From positions 1-52,574 of the forward strand of contig CALGND010000041.1 in NCBI GenBank assembly GCA_937958675.1: a stretch of DNA of 52,574 bases. The letters run 5' to 3'. The notes below the pieces were generated by a model that saw only the letters and a program-made list of their open reading frames with translations, made no database searches and was not told the origin of the DNA. Made by a program: the position numbers and the translations under genes. The DNA is from an uncultured Granulosicoccaceae bacterium (GTDB lineage: Bacteria; Pseudomonadota; Gammaproteobacteria; Granulosicoccales; Granulosicoccaceae). Below, one piece after another: positions 35,309 to 44,154 of this stretch; position 1 is the first letter of the stretch, and every line of letters begins with the position of its first letter.

Positions 35309-36670
35309 ATGCCAACAAAACGGTTTTATCACGAGAGCATGTACCAATTTGACCAGGCACAGCCTTCCTACTGGGAAGCCACTGCTGGTGCACCACTGCC
35401 TGATTGGCCTGCGCTCACTGGCGATCAAAGCTGCGAAGTAGCTGTTATCGGTGGTGGCTTTACCGGTATGTCCACTGCACTTCATCTAGCTCGAGACCAC
35501 GGCAGCAATGTACGCGTGCTAGAGGCTGGGCATATTGGTTGGGGTGCATCAGGGCGCAACGGCGGTTTTTGCTCCGTTGGCGGCACCCACATGAGTGTCA
35601 AACGCCAGCTGCGCAAATACGGCAAAAAACAAACCTATGACTTTTATCAAAGTCAGATCGATTCCATTGCCCTATGCAAGCAACTGATCGAAGCCGAAGA
35701 CATGGATTTTAAACCGCTAGGCCATGGCGAGTGGATAGTGGCAGAAAGCCAATCGCATTTTAAACGGCTTTGTATTGAAGCTGAAGAGATGAGCGCGCAC
35801 ACACCTATCAAGCCTGTTATGTTGAGCCAACAAGAATTTGCGCGTGCTGGTTATGAAGCACCTCATCAGCATGGTGCAATGCTTGTAGGGCCAGCTTTTG
35901 GACTACATCCACTGCGTTATATAAAAGGCTTAGCAAAGGCTGCTGCAAAATACGGTGCTGATATCTCTCCCAATAGCGAAGTGCTACGTTGGGAAAAACA
36001 CAATGGTAAACACCGCTTGGAATGTGCCAACGGCACCCTCACCGCCGACAAACTCGTCGTTGCTTGTAATGGCTTTATGCCAGAACACCTAAGCCCAGCT
36101 TTACATGCCTACACACTGCCGCTGCAAAGTGTTCTTAACGTGACACGGCCACTTACCGATGCCGAACTTGCAGAGTACCCATGGCACGACAACTGCCCTG
36201 CCATCAATTCCCCACACGTTTATGTTTACTATCGGTTGCTACCTGACAATCGCATTATGATTGGCGGGCGTGGCGATACCGTCGGACACCCTGATGGCGC
36301 GAGAAAAACATCAGCGAACATACACGCAACCTTCTCCCGGTTATGGCCTAAGTGGTCTCATGTAGAATTCGAATACAGCTGGCGCGGTTTGATTTGTTTC
36401 AGCCAAAATTTAAAACCTTCCGTGAGCCAATTGCCCAGCGACAAGAGTGTCTACTTAGGATTTGGCTATCATGGCGGCGGCGTAGCCTGTGCTACTTGGG
36501 TTGGCCAACAATTGGCAATTTCGATTAATAGCGAAAAAACAATAGAACAATCCCATATGCCTGCGATATATAAAGGGATGCCACCGCGCTTTCCAATACC
36601 GGCACTGCGTAAAGCGCTTGGCCGCGTGGGCCTTGAATACTATTTAACATTGGATAAACTAAACAAATAG
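35309..36670 (+). CDS. FAD-dependent amine oxidoreductase (DAO/PuuB-like)
   Basis: This 453-residue flavoprotein has the FAD motif VAVIGGGFTG (44-53), the acidic residue Glu72 and the segment GWGASGRNGG (77-86), typical of the D-amino-acid oxidase superfamily and of gamma-glutamylputrescine oxidoreductase. A C-terminal GFGYHGGGVA closes the FAD site. It would oxidise a secondary amine or amino acid. Since creatinase yields sarcosine, a role in sarcosine or polyamine breakdown is tempting, but the gene is separated from that operon by an opposite-strand gene. ATG 35339 (residue 11) is an alternative start. Confidence 0.85.
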   Translation: MPTKRFYHESMYQFDQAQPSYWEATAGAPLPDWPALTGDQSCEVAVIGGGFTGMSTALHLARDHGSNVRVLEAGHIGWGASGRNGGFCSVGGTHMSVKRQLRKYGKKQTYDFYQSQIDSIALCKQLIEAEDMDFKPLGHGEWIVAESQSHFKRLCIEAEEMSAHTPIKPVMLSQQEFARAGYEAPHQHGAMLVGPAFGLHPLRYIKGLAKAAAKYGADISPNSEVLRWEKHNGKHRLECANGTLTADKLVVACNGFMPEHLSPALHAYTLPLQSVLNVTRPLTDAELAEYPWHDNCPAINSPHVYVYYRLLPDNRIMIGGRGDTVGHPDGARKTSANIHATFSRLWPKWSHVEFEYSWRGLICFSQNLKPSVSQLPSDKSVYLGFGYHGGGVACATWVGQQLAISINSEKTIEQSHMPAIYKGMPPRFPIPALRKALGRVGLEYYLTLDKLNK

Positions 36671-36703
36671 CGAGAATCTATAGCCAACCTTGGGAGCAGC
36701 ACC

Positions 36704-37309
36704 ATGACAGAGCCTACAGCACAAGAACTCGAATACCAGATCTACGAGCTCACTCAACAGCTCAACGAAAAACGTAAGCTAAGCAGTGGTGTGCAAGTCA
36801 AAGACTACAGCTTCAAAACTGACACTGGCACGCAGCCACTCTCTTCATTTTTTGGTCACCATAACAAATTGCTAGTGATACATAACATGGGCGAAGCCTG
36901 TCGCTATTGCACCCTATGGGGCGATGGCATTAGCGCTTTCTTGCCCCATCTCGAATCAGCTATGTCAGTAGTGATGGTCTCTAAAGACACGCCAGAACAA
37001 CAACGCCTTTTTGCCAATTCTCGTGGTTGGCGAATGCGCATGGCATCTCACGGTGGCGGCGATTACATGAATGAGCAAATCGCTGCAGAAGGTATGGGTA
37101 CAAACGTACCCGGTGCTGCGTGTTACGAAAAGCAAGGGGATAAAATTGTTAAAACAAACAGTAGTTTTTTTGGCCCTAACGACCTCTACTGCCCTATGTG
37201 GCACTTTTTGGGTATGGCCGGTATTACTGCATCGGAGTGGACCCCGCAATACAACTACTGGATACGCCCGGGCCAACTAGACGACGGCGGTGATAACGTG
37301 CTGGGATAA
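36704..37309 (+). CDS. DUF899 thioredoxin-like protein
   Basis: The 201-residue protein fits the DUF899 family, which has a thioredoxin-like fold. Visible are KDYSFKTDTGTQPLSSFFG (33-51), a Cys pair at CRYC in place of the usual redox motif, and SRGWRMRM. Many members keep a CxxC, as here, so a redox role is plausible but unproven. GGGAG lies seven bases before ATG 36704. It follows the FAD oxidoreductase by 33 bases and runs straight into the pseudouridine synthase gene, so the three may be one operon. Confidence 0.82.
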   Translation: MTEPTAQELEYQIYELTQQLNEKRKLSSGVQVKDYSFKTDTGTQPLSSFFGHHNKLLVIHNMGEACRYCTLWGDGISAFLPHLESAMSVVMVSKDTPEQQRLFANSRGWRMRMASHGGGDYMNEQIAAEGMGTNVPGAACYEKQGDKIVKTNSSFFGPNDLYCPMWHFLGMAGITASEWTPQYNYWIRPGQLDDGGDNVLG

Positions 37310-37310
37310 C

Positions 37311-38201
37311 ATGGCAATCTCTGAATACCCTTCAAAACTAAGCCTACCGCAGACTAACCCCGGTGTTACCACTGTGCTGGAATACCTGATTATTAAGTTC
37401 CCCTATATCGATTCCGAGATATGGCGGCAACGTATTCTCGACGGCAAGGTACATCGGCACGACGGATCTTTAATAACAGCCCAATCCCCCTTTCAATCAC
37501 AACAACGGATCTACTACTACAGAGAAGTTGAAAGTGAACCGCTTATCCCGTTTAAAGAAACAATCTTGTTTCAGGATGAAAATATATTGGTGGCCTACAA
37601 GCCACATTTTCTAGCACTGACACCCGGCGGTGTATTTGTTAATGAATGCCTGCAAAACCGATTGCGACGCAGCACAGGCATCGATAAGCTGCAAGCATTG
37701 CATCGCTTAGACCGAGTGACCGCAGGCTTGGTTATTTTTTCTGTTAACCCTAGCACTTGTCATCATTATCATCATTTATTTGAAACACGACAAATACACA
37801 AAACCTACCAAGCTATTGCGAAAGTTGATGAAGGTATAAAGCTTGTAGGCCAGGAATGGGAAATAAAAAATCGTCTAGTGCCGTCTGACCCACTCTTTCT
37901 AATGTGCATTACTGACGGAGCAGCCAACAGCCACTCTGTGATTCGATGCATTCAACAATCTCATCACAAGGCCTTATTTGAATTAAATCCAATCACTGGT
38001 AAGACACACCAACTGCGCCTCCATATGCAGGCGCTGGGTTGGCCGATACTCAATGACAAATACTACCCGCGCTTACAAGCCATATCGGAAGATGACTACT
38101 CAGCGCCATTGCAGTTGCTGGCAAAAGGGATTCAGTTTATCGACCCTGTTAATCAACAACCCCGACAGTTTACTCACGACCGGAATCTAGCCCTAAATTA
38201 G
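37311..38201 (+). CDS. RluA-family pseudouridine synthase
   Basis: The protein (296 residues from ATG 37311) is an RNA pseudouridine synthase of the RluA family. The catalytic motif is HRLDRVTAGLVIFS, with the essential Asp. HKTYQAIAKV and TGKTHQLRLHMQALGWPILN are the other family motifs. A weak S4-like N-terminal region precedes the catalytic domain. An upstream GTG (37290) in frame overlaps the DUF899 gene; the ATG is preferred because it begins one base after that gene's stop. The target uridine (rRNA or tRNA) cannot be inferred. Confidence 0.87.
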   Translation: MAISEYPSKLSLPQTNPGVTTVLEYLIIKFPYIDSEIWRQRILDGKVHRHDGSLITAQSPFQSQQRIYYYREVESEPLIPFKETILFQDENILVAYKPHFLALTPGGVFVNECLQNRLRRSTGIDKLQALHRLDRVTAGLVIFSVNPSTCHHYHHLFETRQIHKTYQAIAKVDEGIKLVGQEWEIKNRLVPSDPLFLMCITDGAANSHSVIRCIQQSHHKALFELNPITGKTHQLRLHMQALGWPILNDKYYPRLQAISEDDYSAPLQLLAKGIQFIDPVNQQPRQFTHDRNLALN

Positions 38202-38271
38202 CAGCAGTTTGCTCGCTTTGGTCATAATTTTGCAGTGTCAGTTGACTGCCTTTTGCTCCTGCGTAAAGCCT

Positions 38272-39159
38272 ATGCGCCGTCAAATAATTGTTAGCGGATT
38301 TCACCGAAGCGGCACGTCCATGACGATGCAAGCACTGGTGAATGCAGGCCTGTACGCGGGTAATTCACTTATCGGTGGTGATCCGTCAAATCCAGACGGG
38401 CATTTTGAAGATATTGACACCGTTAATCTACACGATAGCTGGCTACGCGAACACGGCTCAGACTGGTGCCATACGGGTGAAATACCTCAAATTGAGCCGG
38501 CACAGGCTACGTTAGCCATTGCTGCCATACAAGATCGCTTGAACGCGTCTGAGCGGCACTGGGGCATAAAAGATCCGCGTGCATGCTTATTCCTTAAACA
38601 TTGGTTTAATACACTCGACAACCCTGCTGGGGTTTTTATCTACCGTCACTACGCAAGCTGCTTACATTCACTGCAAAGGCGCCAGGCTAATGAACTATTG
38701 GTCAACCCGTCTACGTCTGAACACGCGATTCGGTTTTGGACTCGGCCTGAAGTGGCACTGCAATCTTGGTTAGTTCACAACAAAGCACTTCTGGCCACCG
38801 CAGCAGAATATCCAACAGCCTGCGTGCTGATCTCTCAAGAAGCCGTGATCAGCGGTGCTCCAGTGATTAAAACGACTAACGATGCGTTGTCTCTGTCGCT
38901 TGATACACAGTGCGATATCGGAGTCGATGCCGCTAAAACCGCGCAACGCCGAGAGCTCCCGGTTTTGAACTCAAGCCTAAAAGGCGAATTAGAAAACACA
39001 TGGGCACAATTACAATCGGTTTCAACACTATCAGCGGACCAAGTGCCTGAGGTGCAATGGATCGAGCCACAAGGATTGGGTTTACAAAATCAAATAACGC
39101 CTTCATCCCTCGTCGAACAATGGGACAGGCTCGATATTCCTCGTTCACAAGCGGCCTAG
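38272..39159 (+). CDS. sulfotransferase-family protein
   Basis: The 295-residue protein begins with the PAPS-binding P-loop IIVSGFHRSGTSMTMQAL (5-22) of the sulfotransferase family and continues with GGDPSNPDGHFED, typical of bacterial members. It would transfer sulfate from PAPS to a sugar, lipid or small molecule. The ATG at 38272 puts the P-loop near the N-terminus, as is usual; the frame is open to a TTG at 38209. A TPR gene follows after 4 bases and a glycosyltransferase gene after that, which suggests surface polysaccharide work. The acceptor is unknown. Confidence 0.82.
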   Translation: MRRQIIVSGFHRSGTSMTMQALVNAGLYAGNSLIGGDPSNPDGHFEDIDTVNLHDSWLREHGSDWCHTGEIPQIEPAQATLAIAAIQDRLNASERHWGIKDPRACLFLKHWFNTLDNPAGVFIYRHYASCLHSLQRRQANELLVNPSTSEHAIRFWTRPEVALQSWLVHNKALLATAAEYPTACVLISQEAVISGAPVIKTTNDALSLSLDTQCDIGVDAAKTAQRRELPVLNSSLKGELENTWAQLQSVSTLSADQVPEVQWIEPQGLGLQNQITPSSLVEQWDRLDIPRSQAA

Positions 39160-39163
39160 CGAA

Positions 39164-39913
39164 ATGAAAATGGACCCTAGTCAATTAGATTTATCAAATC
39201 GCGCGACAATTAACGCAGCATTGCAAGAGGCATCCATGCTTGAGCAGCTGGGCCTACTAAGCTACGCCCTGTGTAAACGCCCTGATGATGATTTCCTGCA
39301 TAGTCACATCGGGCGTGTCTACTATGCCTTAGCGCTATTACCACAAGCCACCACACACCTTGATATAGCCATCAAGGCTAACAGCGAAAATCCTTCGGCG
39401 TATTTCCATCGTGGTTTGATATACCAGAAACAAGAATGCTTTAGCGAATGCGCGGCCCTACTTGAGCACGCGGTAACATTGAGCGATAACGCTGACTACC
39501 GTTTAACTCTAATCCGTGTACTGATGCAGCTGCACCGGTTTGACGATGCCATTAATCACAGTAACCACGGATTTAAAAAGCACCCTCAAGACACTCGGTT
39601 TGCGCGAGCAAAAGCAAATGCGCTGATAGCGAATAAATCGTATGAGCTTGCCTTGAGTTGGTGCAATAAACAAGACGCTGCGGGTACAGACCCTACTTGG
39701 CCTCTATTGCGCTACCAAATCCATACGTCATTAAACAACGATACGCAGGCAGCGATTGAGCACCAGGAAAAAACGCGACGCCAGATTCACACGCATCTGG
39801 ATTACCGCAACAAGGCAATCGAAGTATTAGAGTCCATCACTGATGCGACATTGCAGAACCAAATCATTCATCTCTGGAATAGCAAATTAGGAAAGATTGC
39901 CAATTGCCCCTAA
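39164..39913 (+). CDS. tetratricopeptide repeat protein
   Basis: The 249-residue protein consists of TPR-like helix pairs through most of its length, for example HIGRVYYALALLPQATTHLD (about 45-64) and AYFHRGLIYQKQECFSECAA (about 75-94). There is no signal peptide or membrane segment, so it is cytoplasmic. TPR proteins often mediate contacts, here perhaps with the sulfotransferase, whose stop codon lies 4 bases before its start. The exact partner is unknown. Confidence 0.82.
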   Translation: MKMDPSQLDLSNRATINAALQEASMLEQLGLLSYALCKRPDDDFLHSHIGRVYYALALLPQATTHLDIAIKANSENPSAYFHRGLIYQKQECFSECAALLEHAVTLSDNADYRLTLIRVLMQLHRFDDAINHSNHGFKKHPQDTRFARAKANALIANKSYELALSWCNKQDAAGTDPTWPLLRYQIHTSLNNDTQAAIEHQEKTRRQIHTHLDYRNKAIEVLESITDATLQNQIIHLWNSKLGKIANCP

Positions 39914-40212
39914 CCATATTGCCTCCTATCATCTAGACACCCGCAGTTGCCGAGGCTCTACTCAAACAGGCTGCTATTCCAGTTAGATCCCTCATCCGCG
40001 CTTAGGTGGCGACCCGACGCCAAGCCAAAAGAATGCCGGGACGATGAAACTATTCTCATTAATCATCCTGCAAGGTTCATATGGGATGATAATCCTCAAC
40101 TTTTACCCTTTATTTTGAAATATGGGCCACTACTTGCTATTTCTGTTGATCTAACCGTTATTTTTAACCGTTAGTTGGCACGACTTTCGATTTTTAGCAA
40201 GAGGCCCCGACG
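39914..40212. other. 299-bp non-coding gap
   Basis: A 75-codon frame from TTG 39947 is open here but has no ribosome site and no recognisable motif, so it is not called as a gene. No hairpin or tRNA was found. The glycosyltransferase ribosome site (AAGAGG, 40199-40204) closes the region. Confidence 0.5.
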
Positions 40213-41181
40213 ATGGCTACAACACCTTCGATCTTTCCTGGCGGAGAGATCGCAAGCAGTTCGAATACACCATTACCTCGCGTAGCCATGTCGATACTTG
40301 TTCGCGATGAGGTCGATATTATCGCAGACAACATTCGATATCATTCGGCCCACGGCGTTCAACACTTTATAGTGACCGATAACGGTTCAGTGGATGGCAC
40401 GCGCGAACTACTGGCACAATTGCAAGACGATTATTCCTTAGAGATCATAGACGAGCCGTCACATACAATTGATCAAGATCTTTGGGTAACCAGAATGGCT
40501 GAACAACTCAAAACCAATGCAGATTGCGACTGGGTGATTCACAATGATGCCGACGAATTTTGGGTTCCTAATATCGGTTCACTACCAGAATCTATTCAAG
40601 CCGCTATAGATGCACAAAGTGACGTGGGTGTTTTAGCATGCAAAAGACTAAACATGCTGCCAGACAAGCAACATGTAGCATCACCAGGGTTTGCCTTTCA
40701 TGACAGCTGTTTCGCTACAGTTAAAACAGTGCCACTACTTGATGGAGAACAGCCCTGGAATAAGCATAATATTAACTGCGTGGCCCGTACAGTCATGGAT
40801 AAGGTATTAACCAGAGTCGAAGGGCTTGGGGTTATCCAGTATGGTAATCACGGAGCTGAGCACACTATGCAAAAAAGCGATTGCAATTCAATCACTGTAT
40901 TGCACTATCCTGTACGCACCTATCACCAGTTTGAACGCAAGGTGAAAAACTACGGAGAAAGTTTGGCGAAGAATGATCGGTTTCCAAGTAATGCTAGTGC
41001 GCATTTACGCTATTGGTATAAACGTTTTTTAGAAGGAAAGCTTAGAGATGACTACGACAGCATTACGTTCGACCAAGCGCGATTACGAACACTATTGAAG
41101 GAAGGCTACGTGGTTAAGGACACTAGAGTTCAGTCACACTTCACAGAAGAACTATCGGGCGAACATTTGCGATCAGCCTAG
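40213..41181 (+). CDS. glycosyltransferase family 2-like (Glyco_tranf_2_4)
   Basis: The 322-residue protein is a GT-A fold glycosyltransferase of the group with Pfam domain Glyco_tranf_2_4. Visible are VRDEVDIIADNIRYH (about 30-44), HFIVTDNGSVDGTREL, and a metal-binding DxD in NDADEFW. There is no membrane helix. It would transfer a sugar to an unknown acceptor. AAGAGG lies about eight bases before ATG 40213. With the sulfotransferase and TPR genes it looks like part of a surface glycan modification set, though a 299-base gap separates it from them. Confidence 0.85.
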   Translation: MATTPSIFPGGEIASSSNTPLPRVAMSILVRDEVDIIADNIRYHSAHGVQHFIVTDNGSVDGTRELLAQLQDDYSLEIIDEPSHTIDQDLWVTRMAEQLKTNADCDWVIHNDADEFWVPNIGSLPESIQAAIDAQSDVGVLACKRLNMLPDKQHVASPGFAFHDSCFATVKTVPLLDGEQPWNKHNINCVARTVMDKVLTRVEGLGVIQYGNHGAEHTMQKSDCNSITVLHYPVRTYHQFERKVKNYGESLAKNDRFPSNASAHLRYWYKRFLEGKLRDDYDSITFDQARLRTLLKEGYVVKDTRVQSHFTEELSGEHLRSA

Positions 41182-41220
41182 CAAACCCTCACACAGCTGC
41201 TGCTTAGACCTCTGTTGACT

Positions 41221-41268
41221 AAAAAAATCAAGGCCGTTAAAAAGTGACTTAAAATTCAGAGCGGCCTT
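41221..41268 (-). terminator. long-loop terminator of the GST gene
   Basis: Arms AAGGCCG (41230-41236) and CGGCCTT (41262-41268) enclose 25 bases that include the GST stop codon. On the minus strand they are followed by GATTTTTTT. The stem starts inside the coding region, so the terminator overlaps the 3' end of the gene. Confidence 0.6.
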
Positions 41269-41905
41269 CCAATTCGGAAAAATCACTCATTACCCATTTC
41301 CTGTATCCAGCCCTTTGCGAAAGATTGGCGTACCAGCGATCAACACTCGGTGGTATCTGAATTTGAATATCGATAGCGTTAAGCCTATGCAAGAACACAC
41401 CTGTTGATATATCAGCAATCGTTGGGGTTTTGCCAAGCAGGAATTCCTTATCGGTTAATTGATTCCCAAGAACCTTTAAACATAATTCGCAATCCACTAC
41501 GCTCTTTTGAATAGACTGGTTATCTCTTTTTTCTGGAGGGGTTCGATAGAATCCCCAGAACACGCCTACAAACGCGACTTCCAATTGATCAATTGACCAA
41601 TCAAGCCAACGATCACTTTGGCTTCTTAGATAGGGCTCCTGAGAAAGCCATTCATTTTTAGAATAACTATCTGCAAGGAACCGCAATATAGTGTTTGATT
41701 CCCAAACCGTTCGACTACCGATTCTCAATACCGGCACTTTCCCTAAGGGATTCATTTTCAAAAATTCAGCAGTAGTGTTTCCTTGAAACCTTCCGCCTAT
41801 TTCAGTGTGGGTGTATACAAGCCCGAGCTCGTCAGCCAGCCAAAGAACCTTTTGGACGTTGTAAGAGGTATGCCGCCCGTATATTTGTATCGATTCTGCA
41901 CTCAT
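41249..41905 (-). CDS. glutathione S-transferase family protein
   Basis: The 218-residue protein has an N-terminal thioredoxin-like GST domain (about 1-80, with TSYNVQKVLWLADELGL, NPLGKVPVLRIG and the gamma-Glu-binding ESNTILRFLA) and an all-helical C-terminal domain. It would conjugate or reduce substrates with glutathione in the cytoplasm. ATG 41905 is chosen; a GTG 12 bases upstream is in frame, and neither has a well-spaced ribosome site. It stands alone on the minus strand with its own terminator. The substrate is unknown. Confidence 0.9.
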   Translation of the reverse strand: MSAESIQIYGRHTSYNVQKVLWLADELGLVYTHTEIGGRFQGNTTAEFLKMNPLGKVPVLRIGSRTVWESNTILRFLADSYSKNEWLSQEPYLRSQSDRWLDWSIDQLEVAFVGVFWGFYRTPPEKRDNQSIQKSVVDCELCLKVLGNQLTDKEFLLGKTPTIADISTGVFLHRLNAIDIQIQIPPSVDRWYANLSQRAGYRKWVMSDFSELEGRSEF

Positions 41906-42140
41906 ACCTTCACCCACTCAACATCGTTGCACTATTAAACAGCAATAGTGGCTTCATGTCTTCTAGTGAGTTAGGTGAAGATAGAGCGGTAGTTTTGCGT
42001 TACCGCCGAATAGAATCGCGACGTCTGTATTACCGCTTATTGCTCTGCGGTTGAGCGATTAAATTCGGGGTTATCGAATGAGCCTTTAGATTTGTTTCTA
42101 AAGACTATGGCTTGAATTCCTGTGGAGCTACGAGCGATCC

Positions 42141-42350
42141 TCAATCGTGCTTGATGTAATGTACAGCTTGCTCTATTTGCTTTTTGCACTGCGCAATTGA
42201 GAGCTCCCATTCTGAGGATAATTGCTCTACCGAGCTATTTGATTCTGGTAAAAGCATTTTTTCTAGATCATTCATACTACTGTTAACGTACAAATGTTCA
42301 GTTAAACTACCTGGCTTAATAATTTGGATATCGCCGGTTTCAAATTTCAC
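42141..42350 (-). CDS. small protein of unknown function
   Basis: This 69-residue protein was not recognised. It is called because its GTG start at 42350 has a well-placed GGAG six bases upstream and the frame fills an otherwise empty stretch. It has no signal peptide, membrane segment or cysteine-rich motif apart from one Cys; the second half (about 38-69) is helical and amphipathic. There is no obvious operon partner: the GST gene lies more than 200 bases downstream. Confidence 0.5.
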   Translation of the reverse strand: MKFETGDIQIIKPGSLTEHLYVNSSMNDLEKMLLPESNSSVEQLSSEWELSIAQCKKQIEQAVHYIKHD

Positions 42351-42750
42351 GTCTAGCTCCTATACATATGGCCGCTAGGGCCAAAACAACCTTTTGCTTA
42401 ATGCGCAAGGCATGGTGGCTTTCCATCAGCACTCTACTTAATCCTGCGCGTGTTTTACTTGCTCTTTGACGATGTCCAAAAGGACGATATCTAAGAGCGA
42501 CCAAGAAAACGCAGGGGTAAAATCAAAAGTAGTTAAACTGACCTCAGTATTATATGGCGCTATTGGAAAACTTCTCTGATACTATTTAAACAATTGTTTC
42601 ATGATTAATGCACCTTCATTAATGCATCGCAGTGGTGTTGCAATTACTGTGCATTATTAGCGTGGTGTAAAGATAGGATACAAAAATATACATGGCAGCC
42701 ATTATTGTTAGTAATCGTGCTAATAGTGCAATTACTACAACATTATGAGA
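42351..42750. other. 400-bp AT-rich gene-poor stretch
   Basis: No gene is supported here. A perfect 12-bp palindrome AAACAATTGTTT lies at 42588-42599, and two nearby copies of TTAATGCA follow within 42600-42630. These could be operator sites. The composition is more AT-rich than the surroundings, and the stretch lies beside a decayed gene fragment, so it may be a relic of deleted DNA. Confidence 0.5.
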
Positions 42751-43014
42751 TTAGGCATAATAAATGGCATAATTTTTGATTCTGGCGAGAAATTTCCCCC
42801 AAATAATTAGCGTTATTGAGGTGTGAAAAAGAGGAGCAAACGCTGCGGCTTCTATTACAACTTCTACTACATCAGCATGACGATATAAAGCGTCGCCTAT
42901 TTTACCCGGTGAAATGTTTTCACCGCTTTTAATAATGATCTCTTTAAGCCTGCCAGCAATAAAAAGGCAACCATCAGCATCCATCTTGTCCAAGTCCCCA
43001 GTGTGCCCCCTCAC
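42751..43014 (-). pseudogene. fragment of an acyl-CoA synthetase (AMP-binding C-terminal domain)
   Basis: The first 50 or so codons encode a clear piece of the C-terminal domain of acyl-CoA/AMP ligases: HTGDLDKMDADGCLFIAGRL, then KEIIIKSGENISP and a GKIGDALYRHADVVEV stretch. The catalytic GRLKE hinge region and the GENISP loop are recognisable. A whole enzyme would need about 400 residues before this point, but the upstream side is occupied by the divergent lacI gene; after about residue 50 the similarity fades into low-complexity sequence. It is therefore a remnant left by deletion, with the GTG at its 5' end probably fortuitous. Confidence 0.75.
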
Positions 43015-43046
43015 TAGTGATGGTCTCTTTTGCGGTATCCTAGGGT

Positions 43047-44108
43047 ATGAACCGCGTCAGATCTCGCAAAGGCGCCCCCGGCATAGTCGAGGTGGCAATT
43101 CGCGCTGGAGTATCCCCAGCGACGGTGTCGCGCTTTTACAATTCCCCGGATAAAGTGCGCGCAGGCACTCGGCTCAGAATTGAGCAATCAGCAAAAGATC
43201 TGGGCTATATCCGTGATCGAATGGCGGGCTCAATGCATAGCCGCTTCAGCGGCACGATTGGCTTTATTGTGCCCACTTTGAACAATGCGATGTTTGCAGA
43301 ACTTGCTGATACCTTCTCTCGCCAACTAGGCTCACACGAACGCACCATGCTCATCGCCTGCAATAATTACGACCTAGATACCGAAATTGATATTGTGCGT
43401 TCCTTACTAGAACGGCGCATCGACGGCATTGCTTTGATTGGCCACGACCATACCGACACAGCATTGCATATGCTAAGTGTGCGCGATATCCCAGTGCTAT
43501 CGTTATGGAACTATCGCGAGGATGCCAAAATTCCATCCATTGGCGCATCCAATACTCAGGCAGCAGAGTTAGCCGCGCAACACTTATTGGATTTGGGCCA
43601 CAAGCGCATTGCTTTTTTATTTTCAGATACCGTTATCAATGATCGATCACGCGATAGAAAGATGAGCGCCTTGGCCACCATGAAGCAACAAGGTGTAGCC
43701 GTATGCAGTGATATGATTCTGGATTGCCCTTACAACACGGGTATCGCCAAAACAGTTGCTACCAGCTTGCTTCAACAGAAACAACCTACTGCGATCCTAT
43801 GCGGTAATGATGTCATAGCTCACGGCGTACTGTATGCAGCATTGGCCTTAGGTATAAAGGTGCCTGAGCAGCTATCAGTAACAGGGATTGGGGATTTTGC
43901 TAATTCGGCTGATATGGTACCTAGCTTAACTACGGTACGCTTACCCGCAAAACGAATAGGTCAGTTAGCAGCTGATACCATTGTGGCGATGAGCATGGCA
44001 CGTAATCAATTACCAACAACGCATTCAAAGCTGGAGTGCAATTTGATTGTTAGGGAGTCTACCGGTACAGTTAACAAGACAAAACAGTTAGACAAACGGT
44101 TAAAGTAG
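43047..44108 (+). CDS. LacI-family transcriptional regulator
   Basis: The 353-residue protein has an N-terminal LacI helix-turn-helix (about 12-32, VEVAIRAGVSPATVSRFYN) with the hinge helix after it, and a periplasmic-binding-protein-like effector domain (about 65-340). It should bind a palindromic operator and respond to a sugar or other small ligand. The ThDP enzyme gene follows 46 bases downstream on the same strand and is the best candidate target. The start is ATG 43047. The gene abuts the truncated acyl-CoA ligase fragment, so its 5' side marks a rearrangement point. Confidence 0.92.
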   Translation: MNRVRSRKGAPGIVEVAIRAGVSPATVSRFYNSPDKVRAGTRLRIEQSAKDLGYIRDRMAGSMHSRFSGTIGFIVPTLNNAMFAELADTFSRQLGSHERTMLIACNNYDLDTEIDIVRSLLERRIDGIALIGHDHTDTALHMLSVRDIPVLSLWNYREDAKIPSIGASNTQAAELAAQHLLDLGHKRIAFLFSDTVINDRSRDRKMSALATMKQQGVAVCSDMILDCPYNTGIAKTVATSLLQQKQPTAILCGNDVIAHGVLYAALALGIKVPEQLSVTGIGDFANSADMVPSLTTVRLPAKRIGQLAADTIVAMSMARNQLPTTHSKLECNLIVRESTGTVNKTKQLDKRLK

Positions 44109-44154
44109 CACCCAAATAAGCACTTAAATTTTTACAAAGGCCTTAGTAAAATTG

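Noticed and set aside
39947..40174. 75-codon open frame between the TPR and glycosyltransferase genes
   Set aside because: TTG start without a ribosome site and no recognisable motif; open by chance in a 299-base gap.
42084..42103. Stem CTTTAGA/TCTAAAG as terminator for the 69-codon gene
   Set aside because: The stem is AT-rich and no T run follows on the minus strand.
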